Assembly (NCBI GenBank): GCA_017651245.1
Contig: JAGCDQ010000042.1
Coordinates: 1-64,000 of the forward strand
Source of the DNA: Bacteroidaceae bacterium
GTDB lineage: Bacteria; Bacteroidota; Bacteroidia; Bacteroidales; Bacteroidaceae
Length of the DNA: 64,000 bases
Direction of reading: 5' to 3'
This document shows, piece after piece, positions 1 to 10,237 of the stretch; the stretch's first letter is position 1, and every line of letters begins with the position of its first letter. Position numbers and translations under genes: made by a program. Below the pieces are notes generated by a model. It was not told where the DNA came from and searched no databases. It worked only from the letters and a program-made list of their open reading frames with translations.

Positions 1-80
1 AGTTCCTCCACATGCCTGAGCGTGCAGACATTCCTGAGAATATCAAGGAGCAGATGATTGTCGAGTTGTACTCTAAATAA
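1..80 (+). CDS. rpsD: 30S ribosomal protein S4, C-terminal end (partial)
   Basis: The first 80 bases hold the last 25 codons of a gene that begins before the window, in the frame starting at base 3. The encoded tail ends in VELYSK, the typical C-terminus of ribosomal protein S4, a primary 16S rRNA binding protein. It lies 14 bases before rpoA, the usual S4-alpha-L17 order at the end of the ribosomal protein operon. The rest of the gene is not visible. Confidence 0.9.
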   Translation, partial: FLHMPERADIPENIKEQMIVELYSK

Positions 81-94
81 TAAAATATAATCAA

Positions 95-1087
95 ATGGCG
101 ATATTAGCATTTCAAAAACCAGAAAAAGTCGTAATGTTGGAAGCTGACGACAAGTACGGAAAATTCGAATTCCGTCCTTTGGAGCCAGGTTATGGAATTA
201 CTATCGGTAATCCCCTCCGTCGCATTCTTCTTTCCTCACTTGAAGGTTATGCCATCAACACCATTCGTATCACAGGTGTTGAGCATGAGTTCTCTACGAT
301 TCCAGGTGTGAAGGAGGATGTCACCAACATTATCTTGAATCTGAAGCAAGTTCGATTCAAGCAAGTCGCTGATGGCTTTGACTCAGAAAAAGTGTCAATT
401 ACCATCGAGAATTCAACCGAGTTTAAGGCTGGAGATATCAACAAGAGCCTCAATGGATTTGGAGTGTTAAATCCAGATTTGGTAATTTGTCATTTGGATC
501 CTCAGGCAACATTGGAGTTGGAGTTGAGCATCAATAAGGGTCGTGGATATGTTCCTGCAGACGAAAATCGTGAGTTCTGCAAGGAAATCAATGACATCGC
601 TATTGACTCTATCTACACTCCTATCCGCAACGTCAAGTTCGCAGTAGAGAACTATCGTGTGGCACAGAAGACTGACTACGAGAAGTTGGTTCTCGAAATC
701 ACCACCGACGGTTCCATTCATCCTAAAGATGCCCTCAGGGAGGCATCCAAGATTCTCATTTACCATCTCATGTTGTTCTCTGACGAGAAGATTACGCTTG
801 AGAATGCAGACTTTGATGGTAATGAAGAGTTTGACGAGGAAGTGCTGCGTATGCGCCAGTTGCTGAAGACCAAGCTTGTCGATATGAATCTCTCTGTTCG
901 AGCCCTCAACTGTCTGAAGGCTGCGGACGTGGAGACTCTCGGCGACCTCGTGCAATTCAACAAGACCGACTTGCTCAAGTTCCGTAACTTTGGTAAGAAG
1001 TCACTCACAGAGCTTGACGACTTGCTTGAGAGCTTGAACCTTTCGTTCGGAACAGATATTTCTAAGTATAAATTAGACAAAGACTAA
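95..1087 (+). CDS. rpoA: DNA-directed RNA polymerase subunit alpha
   Basis: This 330-residue protein is the alpha subunit, which dimerises to start assembly of RNA polymerase and offers its C-terminal domain to upstream promoter DNA and activators. The N-terminal assembly domain carries the family motif [14 protein letters not shown] near residue 38. The C-terminal helix-hairpin-helix-like domain covers about residues 250-320 and includes [12 protein letters not shown]. Length is normal for the family. It is co-transcribed with rpsD upstream and rplQ 6 bases downstream. The start follows a TAAAATATAATCAA leader without a clear Shine-Dalgarno sequence, as is common in Bacteroidetes. Confidence 0.98.
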   Translation: MAILAFQKPEKVVMLEADDKYGKFEFRPLEPGYGITIGNPLRRILLSSLEGYAINTIRITGVEHEFSTIPGVKEDVTNIILNLKQVRFKQVADGFDSEKVSITIENSTEFKAGDINKSLNGFGVLNPDLVICHLDPQATLELELSINKGRGYVPADENREFCKEINDIAIDSIYTPIRNVKFAVENYRVAQKTDYEKLVLEITTDGSIHPKDALREASKILIYHLMLFSDEKITLENADFDGNEEFDEEVLRMRQLLKTKLVDMNLSVRALNCLKAADVETLGDLVQFNKTDLLKFRNFGKKSLTELDDLLESLNLSFGTDISKYKLDKD

Positions 1088-1093
1088 GCAAAA

Positions 1094-1612
1094 ATGAGAC
1101 ACAATAAGAAATTCAATCACCTTGGTCGTAAGCATTCTCACCGCAAGGCTATGCTTGCCAACATGGCAATCTCGCTGATCATGCACAAGAGAATCACTAC
1201 GACGCTTCCAAAGGCAAAGGCTCTCCGCGTATATGTTGAGCCACTGATTACAAAGTCAAAGGAGGATACGACTCACTCTCGTCGCGTTGTCTTCAGTTAC
1301 CTCCAGAATAAGTTTGCTATCACAGAACTGTTCAGCACCGTTGCAACAAAGGTTGCTGACCGTGCTGGTGGTTACACTCGTATCATCAAGTTGGGTCGTC
1401 GTCCCTCTGATGATGCTGAGATGGCATTCATTGAACTGGTTGACTTCGATGAGAACATGGCAAAGACTGAGGCTAAGAAGACTCGTACTCGTCGTTCTCG
1501 CAAGGCTGCTCCAAAGGCTGAAGCTCCAGCTGAGGTAGCAAAGGAAGAGGCTCCAGCAGAAGCTCCTGCAGCTGAGGCTGAGGCACCTGCCGCTGAAGCA
1601 TCTGCAGAATAA
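1094..1612 (+). CDS. rplQ: 50S ribosomal protein L17 with Ala/Glu-rich C-terminal tail
   Basis: Ribosomal protein L17, last gene of the operon. Residues 1 to about 118 are the conserved L17 core ([20 protein letters not shown] at the start, [20 protein letters not shown] near residue 90). From about residue 120 there is a Lys/Arg stretch and then a low-complexity Ala/Glu/Pro tail ([20 protein letters not shown]). This makes the protein 172 residues, against about 127 in Escherichia coli. Such tails are common on L17 of this order and are probably disordered. A strong intrinsic terminator follows at 1640. Confidence 0.97.
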   Translation: MRHNKKFNHLGRKHSHRKAMLANMAISLIMHKRITTTLPKAKALRVYVEPLITKSKEDTTHSRRVVFSYLQNKFAITELFSTVATKVADRAGGYTRIIKLGRRPSDDAEMAFIELVDFDENMAKTEAKKTRTRRSRKAAPKAEAPAEVAKEEAPAEAPAAEAEAPAAEASAE

Positions 1613-1639
1613 ATTATTGCCAACAATTCATATCTTGCA

Positions 1640-1669
1640 GACCGCATACAATCGTATGCGGTCTTTTTT
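1640..1669 (+). terminator. Intrinsic terminator of the rpsD-rpoA-rplQ operon
   Basis: A perfect 10-base-pair stem, GACCGCATAC (1640-1649) with GTATGCGGTC (1654-1663), has the loop AATC and is followed by six T residues. Confidence 0.93.
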
Positions 1670-2035
1670 CATTAATATGTCATTTATCTGTTTTATCGCA
1701 GATTCTTATGGCCTTTTTTAATGCGATGGAAGAGTTTTCCCTATTTTTTTTGATAGTTGTTTCTGATTTTACTTTTTTTGATTTTTTACACCTAAAATTA
1801 ACCATATTTGACTCAAAAGCGGGTTTGAATTGTTAAAATTAAGTTTTCTTGCAATTCTTTTATTTTTTTTTTTGTGTATGTCTTGAAAAAGTTGTTTCTT
1901 TGCAAAAGTTATATGGTTAACGTGGAAATTTGGCCAAATATGACCACGGGGACAGATAGCTAAGAATTGAATAATACTTTTTACTAAAAACTTTTTACAT
2001 TTAGAAGGACAAACAATCTATTCTAATTAATAATT
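1670..2035 (+). promoter_or_regulatory. Gene-free leader region of the SusCD/fasciclin operon with promoter and palindrome
   Basis: No gene is visible in this stretch. A Bacteroidetes-type promoter fits at TTTG 1871-1874, 20 bases, then TTTCTTTG at 1895-1902, placing the transcript start near 1907 and leaving a leader of about 130 bases. In the leader, ATTTGGCCAAAT (1928-1939) is a perfect 12-base palindrome, enclosed by CGTGG (1921-1925) and CCACG (1944-1948). It could be an operator or an RNA hairpin. The upstream part (1680-1870) is AT-rich with no other clear signal. Confidence 0.6.
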
Positions 2036-4906
2036 ATGTTGTATAACTTTCAGAGGAAAAAACTGTGCAGACACCTCTTGGTAGGGGGTGCGCTGTGTGC
2101 TGCAGGTTTGGGAATGTTCTCTTGTTCTGACCGTTACAACTTGGATGAAGACCAGCCGTCGGGTCTGGATAACATCTATGGTTACATGAAGAACAGGGGC
2201 AACTTTACAAACTATCTGCATCTGATTGACGATCTTGGGCAGGCTGAGATTCTCTCCAAGACCGGTAGTAAAACAATGTTCATCGCTGACGATGATGCGT
2301 TCGCGAAGTTCTATGAGTCCAACGATTGGGGCGTCAAGAAGTATGAAGACCTCTCGCTGGCACAGAAGAAACTTTTGCTTAACACGTCAATGATTGACAA
2401 CCCGTATTCGACCACGATGCTCTCGTCGGCTCAAGGTTCGGGCTCAGGTCGTCCAGTGAAAGGTGAAGTCTGTCGCCGTGCCACTTCCATGTCGTTGCTT
2501 GACTCCGTGATGGTCATTGCAACCAAGGATGCAGACGGCATCTTCCCCGACAACCCGTATTTCAATGAGTTGCGTGCCAACCACGATTCTATCGTTCTGT
2601 TCACAGACGCATCGAAGCCAGCGCCCATGCTCCATTTCACGGGTAAGTTCGTGACATCAAACCGTTTGAGTTTCTCGGACATTGATTTCATCTACAATCA
2701 GCCAGAGGGAACCTTCCATTCAGATGACATTTATGTCAACGACTCTCATGTGACTAACTCCAACATATTCTGCAAGAATGGTTTCGTTCATCAGGTGGAT
2801 AAAGTGCTTGTGCCACTGGACAACATGTCTGAACTCATCCGTAAGAATCCTAAGATGTCTATCTACAGCAGTATTATTGAGCGTTTCGCTGCACCCAAGG
2901 ACTCTACGGAGTTGCGTGAGACATATAACGTGTCGAAGGGTACAAACTACGACTCTGTGTTCGTGAAGCGTTATTTTTCAGATCGTTCTTTTGGCTCAAC
3001 TGATGTGTTGACTGTACCGTTCGAGAAGGACAAGAATGGAGACACATTCGATGGCTCGTTGAAGTTCGACCCAGGATGGAATGGCTATGTTCCAGGAGCA
3101 GCCAATGACCGTGAGGCTATGATGGAGGATATGGCTGTTATGTTAGTGCCAACAAATCAGGCCTTTCAGAATTGGTGGAATGGTGGTGTGATTGAGAAAT
3201 ATTACGGAACGCTCGAGAATACGCCAAGTTCTGTGCTTGCCGAGTTGATTCGCGTGAACCAGCTTCCCCTGTTCACATCTTCAGTTCCTTCCAAGTTCGA
3301 CGCTGTACAGAACGATGCGAACGAACCTCTTGGTATCAACAAGGAAGATGTGGATAGCGTACTTCTTGGTTGCAACGGTCTTGTGTACCTGACCAATAAG
3401 GTTTTCGCTCCAGCATCCTATTCTTCAGTGTATTTCCCTGCCGTGATTGATGTGTCACGCTTTTGGGAGATGAAAAATGTCATTGATAAGATGGACTATA
3501 AGTACTACCTCAACTCAATGGTGTCCCGTTTCGTCTTCCTGCTTCCTACAAATAAAGGCCTATTGACTTACATCGACCCTGTTTCATACGGACAAACATT
3601 GAAAAAGTGGTGGGAGTTCAAACTGGATAATAGTAACAATCTTTATGCTGAGATTTACGATTGCGATGAGAATGAAGATGGAACGTTCACGAAGCGAGCT
3701 GGTACGCCGATTAAGAAGGAAGGTGGTGTTTCTAATAGTATTCTCAAGAATCGTATGGAAGACTTGCTTGACAATATCATCGTAGTGGAGCCATTCCGTG
3801 AGGGGAAGAAATTCTATAAGACCAAGGGACGTAATTTCGTGAAGATTGAGAAAGTTGGTGAGAAGAACTACGAAGTGTCTGGTTCTTATCACTATAACAT
3901 TGCTCAGCCATTGGTAACGGTTGATGCATTCGATGGTGAAGACATCCGCAATGGTATCACCCTCGTATTGGATGGTATTGTCATGGGTACTCCAAACTCT
4001 GTTGCCAAGACTTTGCATGATACTAAAATCGGTGATGAAAATATTTTCAGTGAATTCTTCGGCATTGTTGATGCTTCTAAAGCTTTAAACACGCAGAATA
4101 AGAAGAATAAATGGCAGGCTGCCGACCAGACTTATGGTAACCTTTACAACCAGAAATCACCAGGTCTGATTGGTTCAGAGGATACTAAAACTGGCACCGA
4201 TAAGGCAACTTACCTTCTTAACAACTACCACTACACTGTCTATGCTCCGACGAACGGTGCGATGAAGAAAGCCTACGCGGCAGGACTTCCAACATTGGCA
4301 GATTTGGAAGCGGCTGAAATCTATGACGAAGAAGAGCTGGGTATAACGGAAAAATCTACCGAAGCAGAACGTTTGCATTCTCGTGCAGATTCCATTAGGG
4401 AAGTGATGCTTGATTTTGTGAAATATCATATTCAAGACAACGCCATCTTTGTGGATGTAGATACAGCCGGAGTTTTCGAATCGGGTAAGACAGAGTTGAC
4501 ACCTGCTACGGATGTCAAGGATGGTGTTACAGACCTTGAGGAATTCGCATCAAAATATGAGATTGTGAAATATGAAAAGGAGGAAAATAAAGAATCTTAC
4601 TCAGTTACTTATTATACAGGTAAGTACACTCCTGGTCGTCCATATAAATTAAGGGTTCAGGTGACAGGTGGTCAGATGTATGTGACTGATGCCAACGGAA
4701 CTCAGACCAAGGTCGTTACCACGGAGGGTGCATACAACCTGATGGCACGCGAATACTGGTTGAATAGTGGGAACAAAATCACGAATCCAAATGATGTGAC
4801 CCTGAACAACTCTTCATTTGTTGTTATCCACGCTATTGAGGATCCGTTGCTTTTTGACCCCGAGCACCAGTTCAAGTATACTTATAAGCCACTTACTTCA
4901 GAATAA
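2036..4906 (+). CDS. Fasciclin (FAS1) repeat lipoprotein
   Basis: A 956-residue outer-surface lipoprotein. The N-terminus has a hydrophobic segment and the lipobox GMFSC, giving the lipidated Cys at residue 30. FAS1-like modules are recognisable by their strand-and-helix signatures: about residues 48-265 (TMFIADDDAFAKFY), 275-460 (AVMLVPTNQAFQNWW), 475-560 (RFVFLLPTNKGLL) and 660-940 (YTVYAPTNGAMKKAY). FAS1 domains serve in adhesion and protein contact in other organisms. The substrate here is unknown. It is the first gene of the operon and sits 6 bases before a SusC gene, so it may be an accessory surface subunit of that transporter. Confidence 0.85.
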   Translation: MLYNFQRKKLCRHLLVGGALCAAGLGMFSCSDRYNLDEDQPSGLDNIYGYMKNRGNFTNYLHLIDDLGQAEILSKTGSKTMFIADDDAFAKFYESNDWGVKKYEDLSLAQKKLLLNTSMIDNPYSTTMLSSAQGSGSGRPVKGEVCRRATSMSLLDSVMVIATKDADGIFPDNPYFNELRANHDSIVLFTDASKPAPMLHFTGKFVTSNRLSFSDIDFIYNQPEGTFHSDDIYVNDSHVTNSNIFCKNGFVHQVDKVLVPLDNMSELIRKNPKMSIYSSIIERFAAPKDSTELRETYNVSKGTNYDSVFVKRYFSDRSFGSTDVLTVPFEKDKNGDTFDGSLKFDPGWNGYVPGAANDREAMMEDMAVMLVPTNQAFQNWWNGGVIEKYYGTLENTPSSVLAELIRVNQLPLFTSSVPSKFDAVQNDANEPLGINKEDVDSVLLGCNGLVYLTNKVFAPASYSSVYFPAVIDVSRFWEMKNVIDKMDYKYYLNSMVSRFVFLLPTNKGLLTYIDPVSYGQTLKKWWEFKLDNSNNLYAEIYDCDENEDGTFTKRAGTPIKKEGGVSNSILKNRMEDLLDNIIVVEPFREGKKFYKTKGRNFVKIEKVGEKNYEVSGSYHYNIAQPLVTVDAFDGEDIRNGITLVLDGIVMGTPNSVAKTLHDTKIGDENIFSEFFGIVDASKALNTQNKKNKWQAADQTYGNLYNQKSPGLIGSEDTKTGTDKATYLLNNYHYTVYAPTNGAMKKAYAAGLPTLADLEAAEIYDEEELGITEKSTEAERLHSRADSIREVMLDFVKYHIQDNAIFVDVDTAGVFESGKTELTPATDVKDGVTDLEEFASKYEIVKYEKEENKESYSVTYYTGKYTPGRPYKLRVQVTGGQMYVTDANGTQTKVVTTEGAYNLMAREYWLNSGNKITNPNDVTLNNSSFVVIHAIEDPLLFDPEHQFKYTYKPLTSE

Positions 4907-4912
4907 TAGAAT

Positions 4913-7900
4913 ATGAAAAAAATAATATCAATCCTCATGCTTTTAGCGTGCTTCTGCATCCAAGCAAGTGCACAAGTAAAAGCGGGCGACATTATTAGCG
5001 GTCAGGTATGGGATGATTTCGACCCATTGATGATGTGTAATGTGGTGGAAGTTGACCACAACAATCGTATTGTTGCCCATGGAACTACCGATATCAACGG
5101 TAACTTCTCTTTTGCAATTAAGAATCCTAAGGATAAGATCCGAATCTCTTACATTGGTTGCCAGACAGTGGAACTGCCTATTAACAAGAGAGCCTTCGGA
5201 AAGATTGTCCTGAAGAGCAATAATGTCATAACAGATGTTGTGGTGACTGCTGTCCGCAGAAGTCAGAGCACTGGTCTTGCCATCCCAATGGACCAGATTG
5301 CCACAGCTTCTCAAACTATTGATATGAAGGAATTTGAGGGTGTCGGTATGACATCTGTCGATGAAGCTCTGCAAGGACGTATTGCAGGTCTTGACATCGT
5401 TGCCAACTCTGGTGACCTTGGTGCTGGTACAACCATTCGTCTGCGTGGTGTTTCCACTATTCATGGTAATCAGAATCCACTCATCGTTGTGAACGGAAAT
5501 CCCATTTCTGTGGACGATGGCTTCGATTACGAAAATGCTAACAACGAGCGCTTCGCAGAACTCTTGCAGGTGAACCCTGATGATATTGAGTCCATCACTG
5601 TTCTCAAGGATGCTGCAGCTCAGACCATCTGGGGATCGAAAGGTGCCAATGGTGTCATTGAAATCAAGACGAAGCGTGGTGCAAGAGGTAAGACGAGAGT
5701 AAGTTATAACTACCGTTTTACAGGCAACTGGATTTACAAGCGCTACAAGCTGCTCAATGGTGACGATTACACCATGTACATGAAAGAGGCCTATTTCAAC
5801 CCCCGTCAGGAGTCTAGCTTCGCTGACAAATCTTCAAACAGTTTCATTCCTGAAATTGCTTATGCACCAGAATGGTCAGAATATCATATGTATAATGATA
5901 ATACTGACTGGGTGGATGCTGTTACACAGTTTGGTATGCAACATTCTCACAGTATCAATCTCAGTGGTGGTGGCGAGAAAGCAAACTTCCGTATTTCTGG
6001 TGGTTATGACACACAGAGTAACTATATTATCAGGCAGGGTATGGATCGTTTCACTACCCGTGTAGCACTCGATTACAATGTGTCTGACCGCATCAAGGTT
6101 TCTACAAACTTTGATTTCAACTATACAACACGTGACCTTCACAACACGGGCGATGCAATTGGTGTGGCTCAGCGTAAAATGCCAAACCTCTCCATCTATC
6201 GTGAAGACGCGAATGGCAATGACCTACCAGAGTATTACACCATGAACTATTGGATTACCAAACAGACAGGTGTATATGCTTCGAGCACCTATTTGGAGGA
6301 TCAGTATAATATGGTGAACCCTGTGGCTAAGGCATACAACTCATCAGAGAAAACGACGAGCTTGAACCTCCGTCCTGAGTTTATCTTTAGATATGATATT
6401 TTGGGCACTCAGCCCGAGCAGCATCAACTTCGTTATGAGGGACAGATTTTGTTCGAAATTTCGAACAATGATGGTAGTAGCTATGTACCAGGATGGCTTA
6501 CTTCTAGTACGATGTTCTCAGATGATTACAATAAAGCATCTGCCAATAGCTCGAAGAGCCACAACATGTCCACTCGCCATTCGTTGACGTTTACGCCTTA
6601 TCTGAAGAATGGCCATTCTTTGATGGCAATGGCTCGCTACGATTATGGCCAGGGCAATAACTCTAGTCAGAACACGGGTAAGCGAATGATGCCAACTACA
6701 GCAGACATCACTTCTACCTTGGCAGGAGGTGTGATTTCTGGTTTTGGCTCTGGTGCAGGTCATTCAAAGAGCCAGAACATGACGTTCCAAGCTCACTATT
6801 CATACAAGGGTCGCTATAGTGTGACAGGTGTACTTCGTGGTGACTGTACAACAGCTTTCGGTCCAGATCGTCCATGGGGATTCTTCCCTGCATTGTCTGG
6901 TCGTTGGAATGTCAGCAAGGAACCATTCATGGAAAGAGTGAAATGGCTCTCTATGTTGTCTGTTCGCCCATCATGGGGTTATTCTGGTCGTGCGCCTGGT
7001 GGTGACCTTTGGCGCTCTAAGTATGGCACAGGTACGTCCTATATGGGTGTTTCATCTGTTGTTCCAAACAATATCCGTTTGGCTGGTCTGAGATATGAGA
7101 AGAAGGTTTCATATCAGGTTGGTTTCGACTTTGGTTTCTACTTGGACAAGAATCATAAGAAGACCATTGATGGTAACGTTGATATCTACACAGCTACGAC
7201 AACAGACTTGTTGCAAAATAGTTATGGTATTCCAACATCATCTGGTTACACTTCTTTGAGTTACTTCAATGATGGTTCTATGCGCAACCAAGGATGGGAA
7301 TTCAACATCAATGCGAACAGATTTGTAACGATTGGTAAGGATTTCTCAATGGACTTCAATATTTCTTTCGCAAACAACCGTAACCGAGTTCTTTCAATGG
7401 ATGCCACTTGTTTGGATGGATTGAATGAAGAGTTCAATTATTCAAACAAGCAATATCTCTCGCGCGTTCAGCTCCACAATCCGTTGAACTCAATCTATGG
7501 TTTCCGCTACAAGGGCGTGTATGCTTATTCTGAGTATTCTGAAGAGGAAGTGGAAGGTTTGAGTGGTCCGAACTCTCCTATTGTGCGCAATGCGAAGGGC
7601 GAGCCGATTTTCGACTCGACAGGTGCTCCTAAGATGATGTACTTCAACTATGGAGGTAGCAGCCAGTATTCATTTGTGGGTGGTGACGCTATTTATGAGG
7701 ACATCAACCACGATGGTCAAATCAATGAATTGGATATCGTTTATCTGGGTTCTTCTCTCCCAAAGATTACGGGTGGTTTCGGTACGAAATTCCACTACAA
7801 GAGATGGGATCTCAACTTGCAGTTTAACTTCCGTACTGGTTTCAAGGTGATTAATACAGCCCGTGCAGATTTGGAGAACATGTCCAACAACAACAACCAG

Positions 7901-8260
7901 TCAATAGCCGTGAACTGGCGTTGGCACAATGAAGGTGATATTGCACCTCTTCCACGTGCTGCCACTACTAAGACGCAGTTTGACACTTACAATTATTTGG
8001 GTTCTGACCGATTTGTGGAAGATGCTTCTTTCCTCCGCCTGAACTATTGTCAGTTGTCATATTCATTTGACCCCAAGACTCTGAAGAAGTGGGGATTGTC
8101 TTCACTGCGTCTCAACATGCTGATCAACAATGCATTCTGCCTTACCAAGTATTCTGGTCTCGATCCAGAACATGGTGCTTCAACATATAGACCAGCATCT
8201 GATGGTGATACGAACCCACGTTCCCGTTCGATCCAATTCGGTATTAATGTTTCATTCTAA
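4913..8260 (+). CDS. SusC/RagA family TonB-dependent outer membrane transporter
   Basis: A 1115-residue TonB-linked outer membrane barrel that would import a substrate captured by its SusD partner, using energy passed on by TonB. A signal peptide ends near QASAQ (residue 21). It is followed by a carboxypeptidase-regulatory-like domain (about 28-105), a TonB-box-like segment DVVVTAVRR, the plug (about 120-250, with VDEALQGRIAGLDIV and VLKDAAAQTIWGSKGANGVI) and the barrel ending in the aromatic terminus QFGINVSF. The SusD gene follows after 18 bases. The substrate cannot be told: no glycan-degrading enzyme is nearby. Confidence 0.95.
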   Translation: MKKIISILMLLACFCIQASAQVKAGDIISGQVWDDFDPLMMCNVVEVDHNNRIVAHGTTDINGNFSFAIKNPKDKIRISYIGCQTVELPINKRAFGKIVLKSNNVITDVVVTAVRRSQSTGLAIPMDQIATASQTIDMKEFEGVGMTSVDEALQGRIAGLDIVANSGDLGAGTTIRLRGVSTIHGNQNPLIVVNGNPISVDDGFDYENANNERFAELLQVNPDDIESITVLKDAAAQTIWGSKGANGVIEIKTKRGARGKTRVSYNYRFTGNWIYKRYKLLNGDDYTMYMKEAYFNPRQESSFADKSSNSFIPEIAYAPEWSEYHMYNDNTDWVDAVTQFGMQHSHSINLSGGGEKANFRISGGYDTQSNYIIRQGMDRFTTRVALDYNVSDRIKVSTNFDFNYTTRDLHNTGDAIGVAQRKMPNLSIYREDANGNDLPEYYTMNYWITKQTGVYASSTYLEDQYNMVNPVAKAYNSSEKTTSLNLRPEFIFRYDILGTQPEQHQLRYEGQILFEISNNDGSSYVPGWLTSSTMFSDDYNKASANSSKSHNMSTRHSLTFTPYLKNGHSLMAMARYDYGQGNNSSQNTGKRMMPTTADITSTLAGGVISGFGSGAGHSKSQNMTFQAHYSYKGRYSVTGVLRGDCTTAFGPDRPWGFFPALSGRWNVSKEPFMERVKWLSMLSVRPSWGYSGRAPGGDLWRSKYGTGTSYMGVSSVVPNNIRLAGLRYEKKVSYQVGFDFGFYLDKNHKKTIDGNVDIYTATTTDLLQNSYGIPTSSGYTSLSYFNDGSMRNQGWEFNINANRFVTIGKDFSMDFNISFANNRNRVLSMDATCLDGLNEEFNYSNKQYLSRVQLHNPLNSIYGFRYKGVYAYSEYSEEEVEGLSGPNSPIVRNAKGEPIFDSTGAPKMMYFNYGGSSQYSFVGGDAIYEDINHDGQINELDIVYLGSSLPKITGGFGTKFHYKRWDLNLQFNFRTGFKVINTARADLENMSNNNNQSIAVNWRWHNEGDIAPLPRAATTKTQFDTYNYLGSDRFVEDASFLRLNYCQLSYSFDPKTLKKWGLSSLRLNMLINNAFCLTKYSGLDPEHGASTYRPASDGDTNPRSRSIQFGINVSF

Positions 8261-8278
8261 TATAATAGGCTTAAAGTC

Positions 8279-10231
8279 ATGAAAAAAATAAAAAATAGAA
8301 TATTATCGGCTGTAGCGTTGGCGGTTGCGGGATTTGGTCTCAGTTCTTGCGACATTGACCTACTCCCTCTCAACGAGGTGGTCTATGAGAACTTCTGGAC
8401 TAACAAGGATGATGTGGAGAGTGTGGTTACCGCCTGCTATGGAGCCTTTCAGACAAGCGATGTCGTGACTCGAATGATTGTTTGGGGTGAAGACCGCTCC
8501 GACAATGTCAAGGCAGGTCAGGATCAGTCTGAGGATTTGAGATTCTTGCTGAAAGGTAGCATCAAGACGACCAACAGTTTTTGTGATTGGAGTTCGTTCT
8601 ATAAGGTCATCAATTATTGTAACACAGTCATGTATGAGGCACCTCAGGTGTTGAAGAAAGACCCGAACTATACGGAGTCTGATTATCAAGTCAACAAGGC
8701 AGAATGCTCGTTCATTCGTGCCTATTGCTACTTTACACTCATCAAGACTTTTAGGGATGTTCCTTTCACCTTTGAACCCTCTTTGGATGATACGCAGACA
8801 TACCGTTTGCCCCAGACCAAGTTTGAGGTGGTGCTGGATACGCTGATAGAAGACCTTGAGTCTTGCAAGGACTATGCACCTCTGCGTAATAATAATCAGA
8901 CTTTGAAGAGTGGTATTGATAACACTCAGAACACGGGTAAGGTGACTCGTCCCGCAATGTATGCACTGCTGGCAGAACTCTATTTGTGGCGTGCTTCTGA
9001 TTACAATCTCCCTAAGGCTAAGCAGAATGAATACTATAGGAAGTGTATTGACTGCTGTGATTGGGTGCTTGCTTATAAGATGCAGCGCTATGATGAGGGT
9101 GATGCGAAAGAAGATATCGATCAGGAGGTGTATAAAGATTATGGTTATCCATTGTTGGCAGAAGAAGTATCTATAGGCAATAACGATGATGGTCCTGCTG
9201 CAACGAATGCAATTTTCGGAGCAGGTGCTTCTTTCGAGACTCTGTTCGAAATCACATATCATAATAAAGTTCAGAACAGAGATTATGGAACGAATTCAGC
9301 AGTGAATAATATGTATGGTACTAGTTCTCGCTCACAATATGTGAAAACGGCTGACGACGTGTTTGAAAGCAAGCCAACTTCTACCGACACATATAATGAC
9401 GAAAGATTGTTCTCTGTGCCATCAGATTATCGAAGCATCTCTTCGTTCGCTTACACTGACAATGGTGGTGTGTCCAGCATTTATAAGTATATGATTGAAG
9501 CTAATAAAGCGGGTTCTTCTAATGATTTTGGAAAAGTTGGTTCTTCCTTTACACCTGCATCCCGCGAACAATCTTATCGTAGTACTGAACCCAACTGGAT
9601 TTTGTATCGTCTGACAGAGGTGATGCTGTTCCGTGCAGAAGCGGAAATCGAACTGGCATTCAACATGGATGCTGCAGAAGCTGAATCAGAGGAAGATAAT
9701 GGCGATGAGAATGCAGAAGGTGAAGATGTGGAAGGTGAGAATGATGAAACTATTGGCGACCAAGTTGATGGTGATGAAGGTACTCGTTCTAGTTTGCGCA
9801 AGGCATCAGTGTTGGTGTCTGGCAATTCGCTGACGACCTCAGAAGAACTGAAGCTTGATGCCTATAATTTAATTCTGGCAGTCTATCGCCGCTCAAACCC
9901 TGTGACGCGGGACAAGAAAACGTACCTCCCTAATCAGCCGACGAATTACGATTCCTATCATAAGTTGCTGATGAATGAACGCAGACGCGAGTTCCTCTTT
10001 GAGGGTAAGCGTTATTTCGATTTGGTTCGTGCTTCACGCCGTGCAGGTAATACCCAGGAACTGCGTCGAGCATTGACAACGAAGTATAGTGATGCTGGTC
10101 CAGCAGTTGCTATCAAGCTGATTCAGATGGGCTTTATGTATCTGCCTGTTTATAAAAAAGAAATGAAGATTAATCCAGCTCTTGTCCAGAACGAAAGTTA
10201 TTTGGATGAAGAAGAAAACAAAAAACAGTAG
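8279..10231 (+). CDS. SusD/RagB family surface lipoprotein
   Basis: A 650-residue substrate-binding lipoprotein, partner of the SusC protein encoded just upstream. The lipobox LSSC gives the lipidated Cys at residue 24. The N-terminal SusD domain contains the TPR-like helices typical of the fold (ECSFIRAYCYFTLIKTFRDV near residue 144). The C-terminal RagB part has NERRREFLFEGKRYFDLVRA near residue 567. Unusual is a very acidic low-complexity insert of about 40 residues (about 460-500, rich in Glu, Asp and Gly) before the last helices. It probably forms a disordered, calcium-prone loop. Spacing to the next gene is 6 bases. Confidence 0.94.
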   Translation: MKKIKNRILSAVALAVAGFGLSSCDIDLLPLNEVVYENFWTNKDDVESVVTACYGAFQTSDVVTRMIVWGEDRSDNVKAGQDQSEDLRFLLKGSIKTTNSFCDWSSFYKVINYCNTVMYEAPQVLKKDPNYTESDYQVNKAECSFIRAYCYFTLIKTFRDVPFTFEPSLDDTQTYRLPQTKFEVVLDTLIEDLESCKDYAPLRNNNQTLKSGIDNTQNTGKVTRPAMYALLAELYLWRASDYNLPKAKQNEYYRKCIDCCDWVLAYKMQRYDEGDAKEDIDQEVYKDYGYPLLAEEVSIGNNDDGPAATNAIFGAGASFETLFEITYHNKVQNRDYGTNSAVNNMYGTSSRSQYVKTADDVFESKPTSTDTYNDERLFSVPSDYRSISSFAYTDNGGVSSIYKYMIEANKAGSSNDFGKVGSSFTPASREQSYRSTEPNWILYRLTEVMLFRAEAEIELAFNMDAAEAESEEDNGDENAEGEDVEGENDETIGDQVDGDEGTRSSLRKASVLVSGNSLTTSEELKLDAYNLILAVYRRSNPVTRDKKTYLPNQPTNYDSYHKLLMNERRREFLFEGKRYFDLVRASRRAGNTQELRRALTTKYSDAGPAVAIKLIQMGFMYLPVYKKEMKINPALVQNESYLDEEENKKQ

Positions 10232-10237
10232 TAAGTT

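Noticed and set aside
8360-9262. Long minus-strand frame opposite the first SusD gene
   Set aside because: A shadow of a clearly coding gene; its composition is Ile/Leu/Cys-rich and unlike a real protein.
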